In this document: positions 45,401 to 57,838 of the stretch, one piece after another
How positions within the stretch are numbered: position 1 is the stretch's first letter
Layout: the number at the start of each line of letters is the position of its first letter
Made by a program: the position numbers and the translations under genes
Source of the DNA: Pocillopora verrucosa
Lineage: Eukaryota > Cnidaria > Anthozoa > Scleractinia > Pocilloporidae
Assembly: GCF_036669915.1 (NCBI RefSeq)
Contig: NC_089312.1
Coordinates: 16,121,317 to 16,185,316 of the forward strand
Reading direction: 5' to 3'
DNA length: 64,000 nucleotides
The notes under the pieces: generated by a model
Told to the model about the DNA's origin: nothing
Seen by the model: only the letters and a program-made list of their open reading frames with translations
Database searches by the model: none

Positions 45401-48400
45401 TTCATTAAAATGTTTTTCAATTGTACTCAATTGTGATTGGTAAGCTTAAATATTGGTACACAAATGAGTGTGTCAAATGAATTTCATCGCTGTATAGTTC
45501 CCAAACATCCACGTTATAGGTACAACATCAACACCATTCCTTCACACAATGCAAGCGGTTGCTTCAAAGTTATTACAAAGGGATATCTTCTTCATGTACC
45601 TATAGTAACACGATCAAAGTGAAGCGTTCTACTGCTAAGTTTAGATCTATCATATGGTGTTTTCATTCAAAATTTTTATGGTATGTGTGCTAATTCTGAA
45701 GATTATGATGGTTTTTGTCATTTTTTATGGTGTTGATTGAATTTAATTTAGAGCACATGACTGAACATGTGACTAAGTGCATTACTATCATCTGCTTGAG
45801 TTTCCTAGTGTTCTCAGAAACAGAGGGTCATCGAAAAATGACATAATTTCTCACTTTTGGTTTTTTTTACCATCCCATTAAAATTGCTCAGGCCATCTGA
45901 TGGAATAATTATACTTTTACATGAACGTTTAGGCCATTTATGGCTACATGTTATGGCAATTTTTTGATCAGGAAGTTGATAATTTTAAAACACTGATACA
46001 AGCTTTAGTTTAATTGACCTGGCTAGTAGTTTTACTGCAAGAATGAGAGTACATTGTCTGTGTAATGATCACTCTAGCTTTACAATCAGTTAACATGTTG
46101 GCTGCATACTATGGTACATGCTAATGTGCTGTGTCCGCTCACACGCTACCTTTTGTATTTGAAGGTTAACATGCTTTGCTTGTTCGCTCACTCATGCTTC
46201 ATAGTTCAACAGAGCATACTTTATTGTTTGTAGTGTGTTATATGAAACAAAAGCATGCGCTCATTTAAGGGTGCTCTAGCATGCTCAACAAGCATGTAAT
46301 AGCCAGCTTTTGTTTTCAAGTGGAAGCGTGTTGTGAGTGTGCTATCACCTTTGTCCCTAAAATCATATGAAGGGTCACATGTTTTATTTTGCATGTTTAT
46401 GACTAAATCCCCTATTATCAGTGCATCTGATTACAAAACTTTTCTCTTCTTTCCATCCATCTCTATGGACAGAGCACTATAGTGATTCAATCCCTTTGTG
46501 TTTGACCCAATAATGTACTTGTCGATGTACAATCATGTACGTGTACATTTGTATTCTTAAGTAAAGCACAAGTTTCCTTGAGCTTGACAGCAAACTGCCA
46601 CTGCTCAGCACATATATGTGTCAAGAAAAATGGTCACAAAAATACTTCACATACAAACCTCATTAATCAATGATCTGTCAGAAATATATATGTCCTGGAT
46701 ACAAAATTATTCTCAAAAAGTAAGTTGCACTAGGCATAAACAAACATTTCAAACCATGAGCTGCCTAGTTAGATTTGTTCACTTCTGAAACTTAGGGCTC
46801 GTCTGTTTCTTTTCATATTCAGTAACATCATGTTTTAAGCTTTTGTTTCATTTATTTGGAATGTTCAGAAATACTTGGATGAAGCTGAGGAAGATAAAAA
46901 ACGTTACATTGAAGAGCTTAAAATTTATCAACAATCTGAACAGTACCAGGCATTCATAAAAAGACAAAGTGCCAAGAAACTCAAGTCCATTGTTGGTAAG
47001 CCATGTTCTTAATTTATTTGTTAACTGCCAGATCTATCTCAGACAGTGTTTATGATAATGTACATGTTAATGTTTGTAAACCAGTGGACACTTTGAGGAT
47101 TTTGTTTACTTTGCATACATTTACCATTGAAAACTTTAATGTGAAGTCAGTGTGGTAGTTTTCAATTTTTCTTTTTAAAAAATAACATTTATGAAATTGT
47201 GGGTTGTGATGTTTGGGACTGCATTCAAGGGGTACAAACTTCAGTTTCAAAGGTTCATGTGTGATCATTAAGGAAGAATATTGTAAATCTGACTTAGACA
47301 GAGACTGCTTCTTAATTATGGCAATCTGGCTTGTGCAAGTTAATATATCATAATTATGTACAGTACTACTCAAAAGCTATGCTCTGGATTTTCGAATGTT
47401 AATAATGGTTTTTTTGTACACATATTTCAGGAGTAGATACCCCTGAAGAAGTGCCATCTAGCTTGTTGTTAAGTGACCAAGTGGTAAGTGACCTTTACAA
47501 CATTTTGGTGCATGTTTAATTGTGGAATCCCAGAGGGCTTTAATGGTAGAAACTTGACTTTCTCCCTTATAGTCAGGTTTTGGTTACAGTTTCAGTTTCC
47601 ACAGCCCTCTATATGATAGCTTTTTATAGCTTTTTTAATCTTTAAAGGGTGTTAAGGAATCATGAGTAACATTTTGGGAGTACAGGGGCAAAAAGGGGTG
47701 GGAAATTTGACCTTCATTTGCTCTTCACTCCACCCCTACATGCTTACTTCAGTCACAGTTTCACTTTGGGAAAATTATGCAAAGCTGCAGTTAAGGTGAT
47801 AATCCAACTCCTTGCCAAATTTCCTTGTCTTTTGATTTGTTGTGATGGCTTACATTGTTTTGGTTTTATGATTCTCCATAGCCCAATTTTATGTTTTTAT
47901 AATTCAGCATAAAAGAGTAGGTCTTTGCATAAGAAGTAGGGAGTTTGTGGAGTTATTCCCTAGAGCCCAGTTATGATGTCTTTTGTATTTGGCCAAATTT
48001 GAAACATCAAAATTGGGCTGGTGAAAAGCACTCTTCACAGTAACCACTTTTGAGGGTGAGGACACAGTCACTTTTTCACAAAATAAAGTTGTTTCTGAAT
48101 GTTCTGTGTCTTTTACCTCTTTAGGAAGATGATTCCAATGAATTGTACTGCAAAGTTTGCAACCAGTTCTTCAGCTCCTTACATAACAAGAAGGAACACT
48201 TATTTGGAAAACAGCATCTTTTGATGCTTACAGGCGAATTTGAACGTGAAGCTGAACAAAATGCCAACGGCACAGAGAAAGTTCCAAATGACTCTCCTGA
48301 CCTGACTCCTTGTAACACTGTCTCAGATACTATAGGAACATCACTGATATCAGATGAATCAATGGTGTCTATCTCACAGTTTACAGAAAAGTTCTTGGAA

Positions 48401-49436
48401 CAAAACTTAAGTAAGTACATGTATATGAACTCAGGAGGACAAACATCTTTGTAGGCTGGGTATGAGGGGAGGTTCATTCGAGTATTCTTCAGTTTATGTT
48501 GTGGCATATTCAGTCACGTTGAATGTAGTAGACCAATCACGTGGATGAAATAATAAAAGTACCTTACATAAAATAATGATAACTGTGACTGCAATAGTAA
48601 ATGTGGCATTTTGGAAGAGGGGAAGTGACTAAATAGAGAGGAAGTCTTTGAAGAGAAAGGGCTGTTGGGGAGATTAAAATAGATAGTTTACCTTCCGTTT
48701 CTGATTTTCTCTGTTTCCTCCCATTGCTCCTGTTCAATGAAATTTGTGCATCTCCCTCACTGCACGTTTTATTTATTTATTTATTAAATTTTTTTCCACT
48801 CGTTCAGTGGTTCATTTTTTGTCGCTGACTCGCTCATTTGTTAATGAGCATCACGAATATATATTGCCCCACCCTACATGTAGACGCTTTTCATTTGTTT
48901 TTTCTTTAATTTCTTTTTCCTTCTGCTCTGCTTATTTTATTGTTTCATTCGTTTTTTTTTACATTTTTGATTGTTATTTTATTTGCATTTCCTTCCCTGA
49001 CTTTTTGCCTTGTTTTGTCTCTCCACTTTTGTATTTTCATCTTTATTTCGCCCGTAATTTTCCTTCTGCTTCGAGTCTGTTCAAGTAATTGAAAGTGATT
49101 CGTTGCAGACAGAGAACTGGAACTGAGAGAGCTTAGAAAAGTGGTCCTCATGTCACAGGAGGAGAACATGACACTCAACAAAGACATGGAGGAGCTTAAG
49201 GTATTTATTAGCAGTCTTTAACTTAAACCAGTGCGAAAAATATATTTCTACAAATTTATATTCAGCCTGTCAACAATTGACATATAATAATCTTAATTAT
49301 ATTTCTTGTATTTTAGAATTTATTGCAAAAAGTAGAAGATGATCTTGGGTCGGTGAAAGCTTACGGAGCGTCACTTACAGCTCAACTTAATAGCTTAAGG
49401 ATGGTGCCAACTCTGTTTGGGGTGATTAACTTTTAG
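39402..49436 (+). CDS. HMG20: HMG20A/B-like HMG-box chromatin factor with added zinc finger
   Basis: Ten exons: 39402-39556, 40834-40904, 42339-42601, 43196-43278, 43943-44066, 46869-46995, 47431-47483, 48125-48410, 49109-49200 and 49317-49436 (TAG). Every junction is GT-AG and in phase, giving about 459 residues. Order: Ser/Glu-rich N-terminus; basic WPKGKKRKK; HMG box from APITGYVRFINSRRAEV through YLDEAEEDKKRYIEEL; a C2H2 finger of U1/matrin spacing (CKVCNQFF...HLFGKQH, C-x2-C-x12-H-x5-H); then a coiled coil opening with FTEKFLEQNL and RELELRELRK. The linker, box and coiled coil match HMG20A/HMG20B, which act with the LSD1-CoREST corepressor. The start ATG is the first in exon 1. Intron 5 holds a 910-bp tandem duplication. 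The zinc finger is not in vertebrate HMG20 proteins as I know them. Confidence 0.92.
39920..40130 (-). mobile_element. LINE reverse-transcriptase C-terminal remnant
   Basis: The minus strand encodes WTPEGKRKRGRPKITWRRTV followed by REHVAALHA, the familiar C-terminal tail of non-LTR retrotransposon polymerases. Only this 3' fragment remains, inside intron 1 of the HMG20-like gene and in antisense orientation. The clade cannot be set from the tail alone. Confidence 0.8.
40446..40545 (+). repeat. Penelope-type terminal repeat fragment with hammerhead-like core, copy 2
   Basis: gctctgatgaagagctaaca, then catgaaacaccagc, keeps CUGAUGA, GAAAC and the gct/agc stem I seen at 34462, followed by the shared tail ttcaactcagttgatagcac. 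Stem II is mispaired here. It lies in intron 1 of the HMG20-like gene. Confidence 0.5.
44491..45400. repeat. Tandem duplication unit 1 (910 bp)
   Basis: Runs from ttcattaaaatgtttttcaa to the point where the same sequence restarts at 45401. The two units differ only by scattered substitutions and small indels. Both lie in intron 5 of the HMG20-like gene, between the two halves of the HMG box. Confidence 0.93.
45401..46312. repeat. Tandem duplication unit 2 (~912 bp)
   Basis: Second copy of 44491-45400, ending near aatagccagcttttgtt. Non-coding. The frame at 45437-45622 is a by-product. Confidence 0.93.
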
Positions 49437-49775
49437 ATCGGACCTTGAAATAATACTCCACAACTCTACCATCAAGGACCGTCCAACTTTGCCCTTAATG
49501 GTTCTGAAGTTGATTTGTAACTGACAATCACAATGAATAACGCAATAGTATGCAGTTGTCTGAGTAAGGCTTCAAATGTTGCAAAGCAACGTGGAAACGA
49601 GTACGTGAGCGTTCTGGGTGTGTACGATTACCTGTGATCAACCAAGTTGCGAACATGTCTGCGTTTACTTGTTGCAGGCATTCTGAAACTCCAGGAACCT
49701 GAATTTTTTCCTGTATATTGTTATACTTCTGTTTCATCGTGCATGTTTTGCCTTGCAGCCCGAACCAACTGTAAA

Positions 49776-49777
<2 letters not shown>

Positions 49778-49829
<52 letters not shown>

Positions 49830-49860
49830 CATACACACACACACATATATATATATATAT
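49778..49860. repeat. (TA)n/(CA)n microsatellite
   Basis: About 40 bp of pure at, then a cacacac segment and more at. Several apparent tyrosine/isoleucine frames across it are artefacts. Confidence 0.97.
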
Positions 49861-49899
49861 AGAATAGCTTAAGTACATATCCTAAAGAAAGATACATAG

Positions 49900-52800
49900 T
49901 GCTCGTGAAAGAATGGAGAAAGGAAGTGTCCATCATTACAGAGTTACTTTAGACGTCACTTTTAAGAAAAGTGCAAGCCTTAAATAGTCAAACTATCACG
50001 TTTTATTGAGGAACATATTACATAAAACTGAAAAACGTTCCGGTGGCATTGTACAATAATATAGTGTCGCGAAAACAAATATCCAATCATCATTTTTGTT
50101 ACATCTGAGACTATATAAAGCATATTCGTTGGAGTGAATCGTGCAACCTCGATTAACCAATATAAAAGAAGGGACTATTTTCTGAAGTTTCTTGTTGGCT
50201 CCCGGCTTCCCGTCTGCAATGCCTTTAAGGGCCTTCCAAGCAGTCTCGAAATTTCGATGAAATACGAAGAGTGGGGAGGGAGTGAAAATCTTTCTTCTGG
50301 TAGTAACTTGGTTAAAAATAACCTCTGGAAGCTAAAATATTTGTACGGCATTCCCACCTTTGACACTCTAGTGTAAACTGTATCTAACATTTGGATACAC
50401 ATGCAAGGCCCGTGTGTGCGATCGCCTTAAGGGAAAAAACCTTTCGATCAATTCTTTGCATCCTTGCCACTCTCTGGTATATCTTCGCATTAACAACTCA
50501 GACATTGAACACAAGTACTTCCATCGAATTGATTCGATTGAATAACGTTCTTTATGGTCTGTGTAGTTCTGAAAGATGCTGTATCTTACTCAGTAGCAGA
50601 GGCGGGGCAGAAGCAAATTCCTTATTTAGAGATGCTGCGGGATATTGATGTTTTCATGGAAGGGCCTCTGTAGAATGTTAGCAGACAGCGTTATCATGAA
50701 CATGGTCAATAACTGTTCATATATTGTGCGAAGTTTCAGAAAGAGGGCGATGACCTTGTTTAGGCGCTAGTTTTTGAAATGCTGAATCATGCTTCTTTTT
50801 GCCTCCCAGAAGGAACACTCGAGCCTTTGTCATTCACGTTAATGTGCTCAGTTTGTAGTTACCAGTGGGAGAGTAATCCTTCAGATGTCAATTGAGAGAA
50901 ATTACCTACATTGTTCCTTAATTCGTTGAGAGCTGCGATTTAAAGCTTTGATTTCCTGAAATCAGCGAAGTGGAGGTCATTATCTACCCATGGGTCTTAA
51001 AATATTGCTACACAAAACTAACACCCAATATTTGTAAGATTTACTTGGTTATAGGCATCTTCAGAGAATATGGTGAGAATTTTAAGCGTGCAAAAACGGT
51101 AAACATTGCTATTAAATTGAGCACTAGAAATGAAATCTGGCCCACTTGAAATGCGTGTGAGTGGCCACTGTTGGTTATTATATTGCACTTAAAGTATATT
51201 TGAAGGCACCAAAACTGTTTACTTTTATGAAACGAAAACTAACTTTCTCTAAACTTTGTAATTCATTTTCTGATGACCTTACATGTCCCCATTGAACAGA
51301 CTCTTTTTCGTCTAGTTACCAAGTTTCCTTTTTTTGGCTTTCGTGCAATGTTGATGTCATAATGATGTCCTTACTCGCCACAATCTATTTCAAGATATTG
51401 AAACTGCAAAGAAATTAAATCTTAACCTTTTTGCCCATCCTAACTAATACCACTTCAGTCGGATTTTATTCATTAAGCTTTGACACCATACTGGAGTTAT
51501 TACTCAACTTATTTTTATTCTGTTACTTGAGGTGAAGAACACAGTATAAAGTGTCTTCGAAAAGAAACTGTAACGTCGATTTTCAAGTTCATCCACAATT
51601 TCCATACTTTTCATCGAAGGTGACGATCTAAGCTTACTACAACGGTTTGTTCTCAGTGTATATTCAGAATAAATCTGGTACTCTAATGGCGCATTTTCCT
51701 CAAGAAAGGGGCAAACTTGTTTTGACGTATTGATTCTTTGGCACTCACTGATCCTTAACTGATTATGTAGACAATGCATCGAAAGCATCCAGAACAGGAT
51801 AAACATGCTCAACGTCTTGCAAGTTTTACATTGTCATGTCAGCACTTGCTCGCACCATTTTTCAATGGCAGTTAATTGGCTGAGCCTCTTGAGGCTTGCT
51901 CTTAAGAATTTTCCCACACCGATACGTGCTGTGAATACATCATTTACTTTACATAAATTAAACCAGAGGAAGAAAGCACGATCAATAAACCCACTATTTA
52001 ATTTCACGCAACAGTGAGACGTATTGTTCATTATCTTAAGCCCCATTGGCTATCGTTTTAAACCTCGACGTTAAAGAGAAAAATAACCATTGTTGTGTTG
52101 TTGACCGTAATGCCCGACCGTTTAAGGTTAGCCTTCTTTTAGTGAAGTATACTTGACTTCAATCTTACGACGAAATTTTACGACCACACGCAAGTGAGTC
52201 TTCCGTCGCATGAGACCAAAATTCTTCATTTCAGTACCGTAATTTGTAAACTGACTTCTTAAACCCTGAGTCCGGCACAGTGCTCTTCTTCAAGAGACGC
52301 GGAACTGGATCGCGCGGTTTGAAAGGAACTCAGCCCCACAGTAAGCCTGTGGTTTGCCTTTGTAATTACCGTTTATTCAGATCACGCAAGTGAAGAGCGA
52401 AAAGGTAGGAAGAACTTTTACGAAATTGTTTCGCGTCTTGGAGGTTCAAGGGGATATGTCAATGCAGTGAAAACATTTACAATTAAGACGAACTATGCTT
52501 CGAGATTACTGTAGACGTCTAACTGTACAAAACTATTTTTACGTACAATTATTATTGTCGTTTTTATTGTTGTTCTCCATTTTGAAAGCATTCGTTTTTG
52601 GTCGTTTATGACATACTGAGAGAAAATATCAAGCCCATTTATTTCGAGAAAAGCACCTCACACATTTCTTGAACCTCGTACTGACAGACCTTCAATGGCT
52701 CGCACGCAGTTCTCTTCAGCTGAAGAGAAATAAGTGAATTTGCTTTTTTCCGTTCTTTCAGTTAAGAAATTAGATGAAGAATCTTTCTTTAGTAGTTTTG

Positions 52801-53500
52801 ACAGAGTGGTACTGCACTTTTGAATCTTTGTTGACGGAATTGTTGTCGTTGTTTTTCACTCGATAGCGCCGGAACAGTTAAGTCTCTAGTCGGGCATGAT
52901 CAGAAGTTGTAGTACAAGACACCTCAGAAAGGTAAATATCTCCTGTTTTTACTTGATAAGGCTAATATGGGTATCTCTCGTATTGCCAAAATCTATAACA
53001 CGTCCAAGTAAATGACATCAAAGTCTGGTAATGCAGCAGTAAACGTTTCTCACGTTCTTTTGCCATGCCTGTAACATTAATGTATATGCATCACCTTGTT
53101 GTTAATTTGAAAGTTAATTTTCCAGGGGGCAAAAGTCAGCGAAATTTGAGGGAAATTGTGTTGGAGGACGTTTATCTTGTACTTCTATCGATCAGGTTAA
53201 AACGAAGGTGATGATCTACAAAGTGATGCTTGATTTGCTCACAAAGTTAGATATCACTTCTAATTCCAACGCTTGTAAGTTACTGCGCAACAATTTCGGG
53301 TCGACGTGTCGTTTTCAGTGCTTTATTTATGTTTTAGCGCTGCTGAGGGTTTACAGTGTCACTAAAAGCCATTTAATGAATTCGTTTTTTCTTTTCTTCA
53401 TCTCACTGAACTAAAATGAACGTAATTAAATTTCTGGTAAAGTGGAATAAAACCATGAAATAATGCTTTCCGAGGGGGTACCTAATTAGAAGATGCGAGA
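49900..53500. other. Gene-poor stretch downstream of the HMG20-like gene
   Basis: No frame here has splice support, a motif or unusual length. Short frames at 50134-50376, 51504-52046 and 53208-53414 are not convincing. An upstream non-coding exon of the cystine-knot gene could lie between 49.9 and 56.5 kb but cannot be placed from sequence alone. Confidence 0.4.
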
Positions 53501-53502
53501 CG

Positions 53503-53590
53503 GACTGACGTGCGAAACGTCAGCTTCAGAAAACTCTTTGTTGTGGCCAATTTACATTGTCAACTCAGCTGATAAAACCAAATTAGCTTA
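53503..53590 (+). repeat. Penelope-type terminal repeat fragment, copy 3 (stem II lost)
   Basis: gactgacgtgcgaaacgtca, then gcttcagaaaactctttg, ttgtggccaatttacattgt and caactcagctgataaaacca. It keeps the tail and the GAAACGTCAGC part, but the hairpin between CTGACG and GAAAC is deleted. Confidence 0.55.
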
Positions 53591-53829
53591 GGATAGTTAA
53601 GAGTGTTGAGAGATGAACCTAAACAATCAAGACTAAATTTATTTTCAAGTAATAAAAGCTTTGACGCGTATCCATGAAGTATCCAATTGAGAGAGTGCGA
53701 TTGAAATTGCAAGGGAGCCAAAAATTAAAGGATGCGGACGGTTGGTTGAATTCTTCAAAGAATACGTGAAAAGTTAGCTCGGCTTGGGAAAGATTGTCTC
53801 GGATACTCACACCATATAAATGGGCCCTG

Positions 53830-56590
53830 AAAAGTATTTTTAATTAGTTCAGGCTATGACGCGTATTGCGGGGGAAAGAAAAGACGTGAAGTGGATCAGA
53901 GCAAGATTTCTGCCGGATGGACTTTTTTTTCTTGTTGAACTTGGGTAGATTCTATCTTTTTAGCAGTTTCTGTCACTTTCGTTATCAGTGTTTTTACCTA
54001 GCAGAACTGATATATGGTTCACTGTTACGGCCGCTTCTATGAAATTTTCAGAATGGCTTGTTTGAATCCTTCACTCTAGTTGATACTTCTTGTCGCACAG
54101 CTAGTACAGGAAGTCGTCAGCCACAGAAAAAATCGTTATGTTCTAAATAAGAAAAAAATTCCTCTATAGTCATTGGTCAGTGTGGAAAGAATTTAAGTTC
54201 ACTGTTTATTATTTAAGATCTGGCATTTAGACTTGAAGATACATGTAAGGCATGTAAACCGGCTATATTTTTGTGTGCGCAGCTTATTCCAGTTTTTTTT
54301 TTTTTGTCTATGGTTTAAAGCCTTCCATTATCTCCAAGTGCTTGTATCAGAACCATACCTAACATGCAAAGATATTTTGACGAACGAAATTCATGCTAAA
54401 GTGTGAGATGAAAACTCACTAGGATTTTTCCTTATTTTACCAAACCGTTTCGTTGAAAGCACCGGAACAGCGCAAAATCAATGTAATTACACGGTTTTGA
54501 GTGGCTCTATATTGTAAAGATTGGTAAAGGCTGCTCAGCTTAAGTGCACCATTTGCGATTGCCGTGAAGTAGTTTAAGAAAAGGCTCGCAAATTGAGCAT
54601 TTCAGCTTTATCTTACGAAACGTGCCAAAAATCATCGGGAGTGCGGGAGCAAACGTGATGTCAATTATCGTATTTCACTCACGTGTCTTCTCACGCGTCT
54701 ACTTACGTATTTATGTAAGTTTGTCCGCAGTGCACGTGTTAAGTTGTACACTTAGCTACGACCTCAATATAAGTGATTATCGTAGGCGTTAGATACTGGC
54801 TCCTTCGTTGAATTTGATTTTTTCTGGCATGACGGATACATCTCCTAAGTACTGTCACTTGGATTTCTTTTCTTTCCCCAAAAGGTAGAGCAACTTGAGT
54901 TCTTTGTTTCGTTGGCTATTTTCAGCACTGACTATAAAGAGCTAGCTGACTACTTGTTTTTAAGTTTTTCGTTACCCGCGTATTATTTGTTTGTTTATTT
55001 GTTGTTAATTGTTGGATTTCTTTGGTTTGTGTTGTTTACTTTTTAACTGGTTGACATGTAATTACAACGTTTAAAACCTCATCAACAATGTTTGTCATTG
55101 TGTTCGTCATCATGTATATGGCGGACAAATTTTTGGTAAAACAATGAGCTGGTTTTGAATTGATTACAAGAAAAAGAAACTGTCTAGGAACTCCAAACCA
55201 TTGGATCACAGTTCGGGAGAAAAAAAAATGGTAATGATAATAAAAGTCAATAATTACTTTTATGTGGTAGGATAAGAAGTATACCTTTGTAGTCAATTCA
55301 ATTTCAGATGAACATTTTTCCTCTTTGTCCTTCTAAATAAAATTGCAAAATAATTTATAGAGATTTGTTATCCGCATAACTTACATTTTATCAGCACGCA
55401 TTCAACTTAGACTTTTCCCTTAGGCCCTCAATTCGGCTCTCGAAGAGCTTTTAACTAATCACGGAACAGTTTACTGTAAATAATTTGAATTTTCAAAATT
55501 TGTGGAAAAAAACGTTTCTTCCACCCAGGGGGGACTGCCCTCTTGTCCGCGGTCGCCGTTCCGAAGGGGTCTTAACACTGCAGACAAACCAATACACATC
55601 TCTTTAAATAGCAAGTGAAAAGTGTGTTCTTGTTTACCTCCAGGGATCATTAAATATACTGATGTTTTGAAAACTTGATGATCTGTGATCAATCCTTATT
55701 TGACACTGTGCTTCCATTATTATTGCAGTTAGTGATCAAGATCTATGTTCTCGTTTCAGTGTAGATTAGGTATCGTGGTAGAGGGTAACGAGAATAAGGC
55801 ACCTTATATTTGCATGTATTGTCTCTCTGTACATCAAACCAGCAAAATTGCCACCACATGAAGTAGGTAACAATCACCGTGTTCCGGGTCGTGGCACTGC
55901 AGTGCCTCTGCTGTCGGTTATCCTGTGAGAGACTGACTTGTGCTAATATACGTGTGAAATTTCCATTGTTCGTATCAAATTGTGTTGTTTGCATTTGTTA
56001 TAATACCGCTAGTTTGTTGTGCGAATCTGAAGGCGTGAAAGAGAGCCAGTACAAGGGTGAAAGATGAACAAAAGGTTATTATTGGCCCATTAGTTTCGTC
56101 CGCCACCCAACAGTGGACTAACATATGCGTTATTACAAAGTCCTATTCAGACAATTCGTCTTTTCTTCGCTCACGCTTTTTGTCCGCTCGTGCTCACCCA
56201 CATTTTACAAGGTACTTCAAAGGTTTGACACCTGTGAGATATTGGATGGGCTATTTGTCCTGAGGGCTTATCTTACCACTCACTCAGATATTTTGAACCC
56301 AGAATGTAGTAGCGCTAAAGCATCACGTAGATATTGGGTCAAGATTTTTGCACTCGTTGTGAAGTTTTTTGGTTAGGTTCGCATAAATCGGCGCCCTTCT
56401 GTCGACGGGCTGACGTGTCTATTTGGAATCAAGTGCTTTTCTTGTTTAGTGACCCAATTGTCACGGCAATGCAAGCTTCTAAATGTCGTTATGTTTAATC
56501 CATCTGTAAGCATCTAACATACCAGAAGTATTGCGACATAAAATGATCCATAATTAAGAGATAAAGCATGAAATGTTTATTGTTTTGTTA
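53830..56590. other. Intergenic / possible 5' intron of cystine-knot gene
   Basis: No convincing coding exon. The cystine-knot coding exon begins three bases after a good splice acceptor, so part of this stretch may be its first intron. Confidence 0.35.
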
Positions 56591-56597
56591 ACAGATA

Positions 56598-56972
56598 ATG
56601 CCGAAGTATATCCATCTGGTTGCGATTTGGTTGTTCATCCTTGCCTTCCAACTTTTCCAGAAGCCAATTACGTCCACGCACATGTGCCGCTATAAAAGAT
56701 ACAAAGAGGTAATTTCGGTGAAAGATGGTTACAACTGCAAGAAAACGAGGGTAAAACTGGGTATGTGTGTTGGAACGTGTGAGTCGTACGCAATCCCACT
56801 TCCCATCGAGCGAGAAGATAGCCAGCCGAGATTTAAAACTTCATGCCAGTGCTGTACACCGAAAGATATTAAAGAGAAAACTGTGAAATTTGGCGAAGGA
56901 TGTGAGAAATCCATAGTGGTTTCCCAGATTCGCTCGTGTGAGTGCAAAAACTGCTCTCGACGTGATCTTTGA
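56598..56972 (+). CDS. Secreted 11-cysteine cystine-knot protein (CTCK / bursicon-like)
   Basis: Single coding exon of 124 residues. A strong acceptor (tgttttgttaacag) ends three bases before the ATG, implying an upstream 5' UTR exon. Residues 7-20 are a hydrophobic signal core (LVAIWLFILAFQLF). The mature part has 11 cysteines in cystine-knot order: C30, C47, C57 and C61 (the C-x-G-x-C element CVGTC), C83, C85-C86 (CQCC), C102, and C114, C116, C119 (CECKNC). ESYAIP after the GxC and CCTP after CxC resemble bursicon and other C-terminal cystine-knot hormones or BMP antagonists, and bursicon subunits also have 11 cysteines. Such proteins act as secreted dimers. Whether it is hormone-like or antagonist-like cannot be decided from the knot alone. 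Confidence 0.82.
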   Translation: MPKYIHLVAIWLFILAFQLFQKPITSTHMCRYKRYKEVISVKDGYNCKKTRVKLGMCVGTCESYAIPLPIEREDSQPRFKTSCQCCTPKDIKEKTVKFGEGCEKSIVVSQIRSCECKNCSRRDL

Positions 56973-57785
56973 GGACAGAGGTGGAAATGGCATCAGCGCG
57001 TGGGTAAGGTAACGCTATAGACCTGTACATCATTCTAAAAGTCAGGAGCCAATCATTGAAGTGAACCTCAGTAAAACTACCACGATTGCAGTACAGTGAC
57101 AAAGGCGAAATGTATCATCAAGACGTTTATTGTAAAAATTAATTACTTTCGTGATAAAAACAAACGTCATGTTAACGAGATTGATCTGAATATGCTAGCT
57201 TTTAAGTCGATCACACGAAAATTAATGAAGTTATTTTCTGCTTCCTCAGCATGCGGAGGAACACTTTTGTTTCAAAAATTAATTGTAGAGTTTGGCCACA
57301 ATCCACCGCGAAACATCCTTCGAGAGGTTGACAAAAGAGACTTTTGTTGAATATTATTGACTGGAATCCAAATGCTTATTAAGGAGACTAGGAAAGGAAG
57401 TTCGCCGGAGGCAACGGGGCATAATGAACTATTGTTTGTGTATTTCGCACCTGGCTGAGCCCAGTGTAAAAAAAAACAGCCAAAGAAAATGCTGTAGGCA
57501 AGAAATATTGATGTACCGTTCTCATTTAATCGAAAGAAACCACAATCTTAATGTGTAAATAGCAAGTAAATTTATTACGTTGTATTTCTCGTTTGCAGCT
57601 TTTTGTTATCGTTAGTGACTAAGAGTAGTGTTACCCTTCTTGTTCTCTTGCCTACCAAACTACAGGGGGCAAGAGTTTGTAGTTAACCTTTAAATTAATG
57701 AAGAAAAAAGAAAACAACTTCAACGAAAAATTACCTACATTATATTGGTTTTCTAACTTTTCTCTATAGTATCGCAGGTGTTAGG

Positions 57786-57838
57786 TGATGATAACAATGA
57801 TAATGAAAATTATATAATGATAATGATAATAATGATAG
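57786..57838. repeat. GATAAT microsatellite
   Basis: Imperfect repetition of gataat/aatgat. Simple sequence only. Confidence 0.75.

Noticed and set aside
48744..49088. 114-residue Phe/Ser-rich frame
   Set aside because: Pyrimidine-rich intron sequence of the HMG20-like gene just before the exon 9 acceptor.
49528..49936. Tyr/Ile-rich open frames on both strands
   Set aside because: They are translations of the (TA)n/(CA)n microsatellite.
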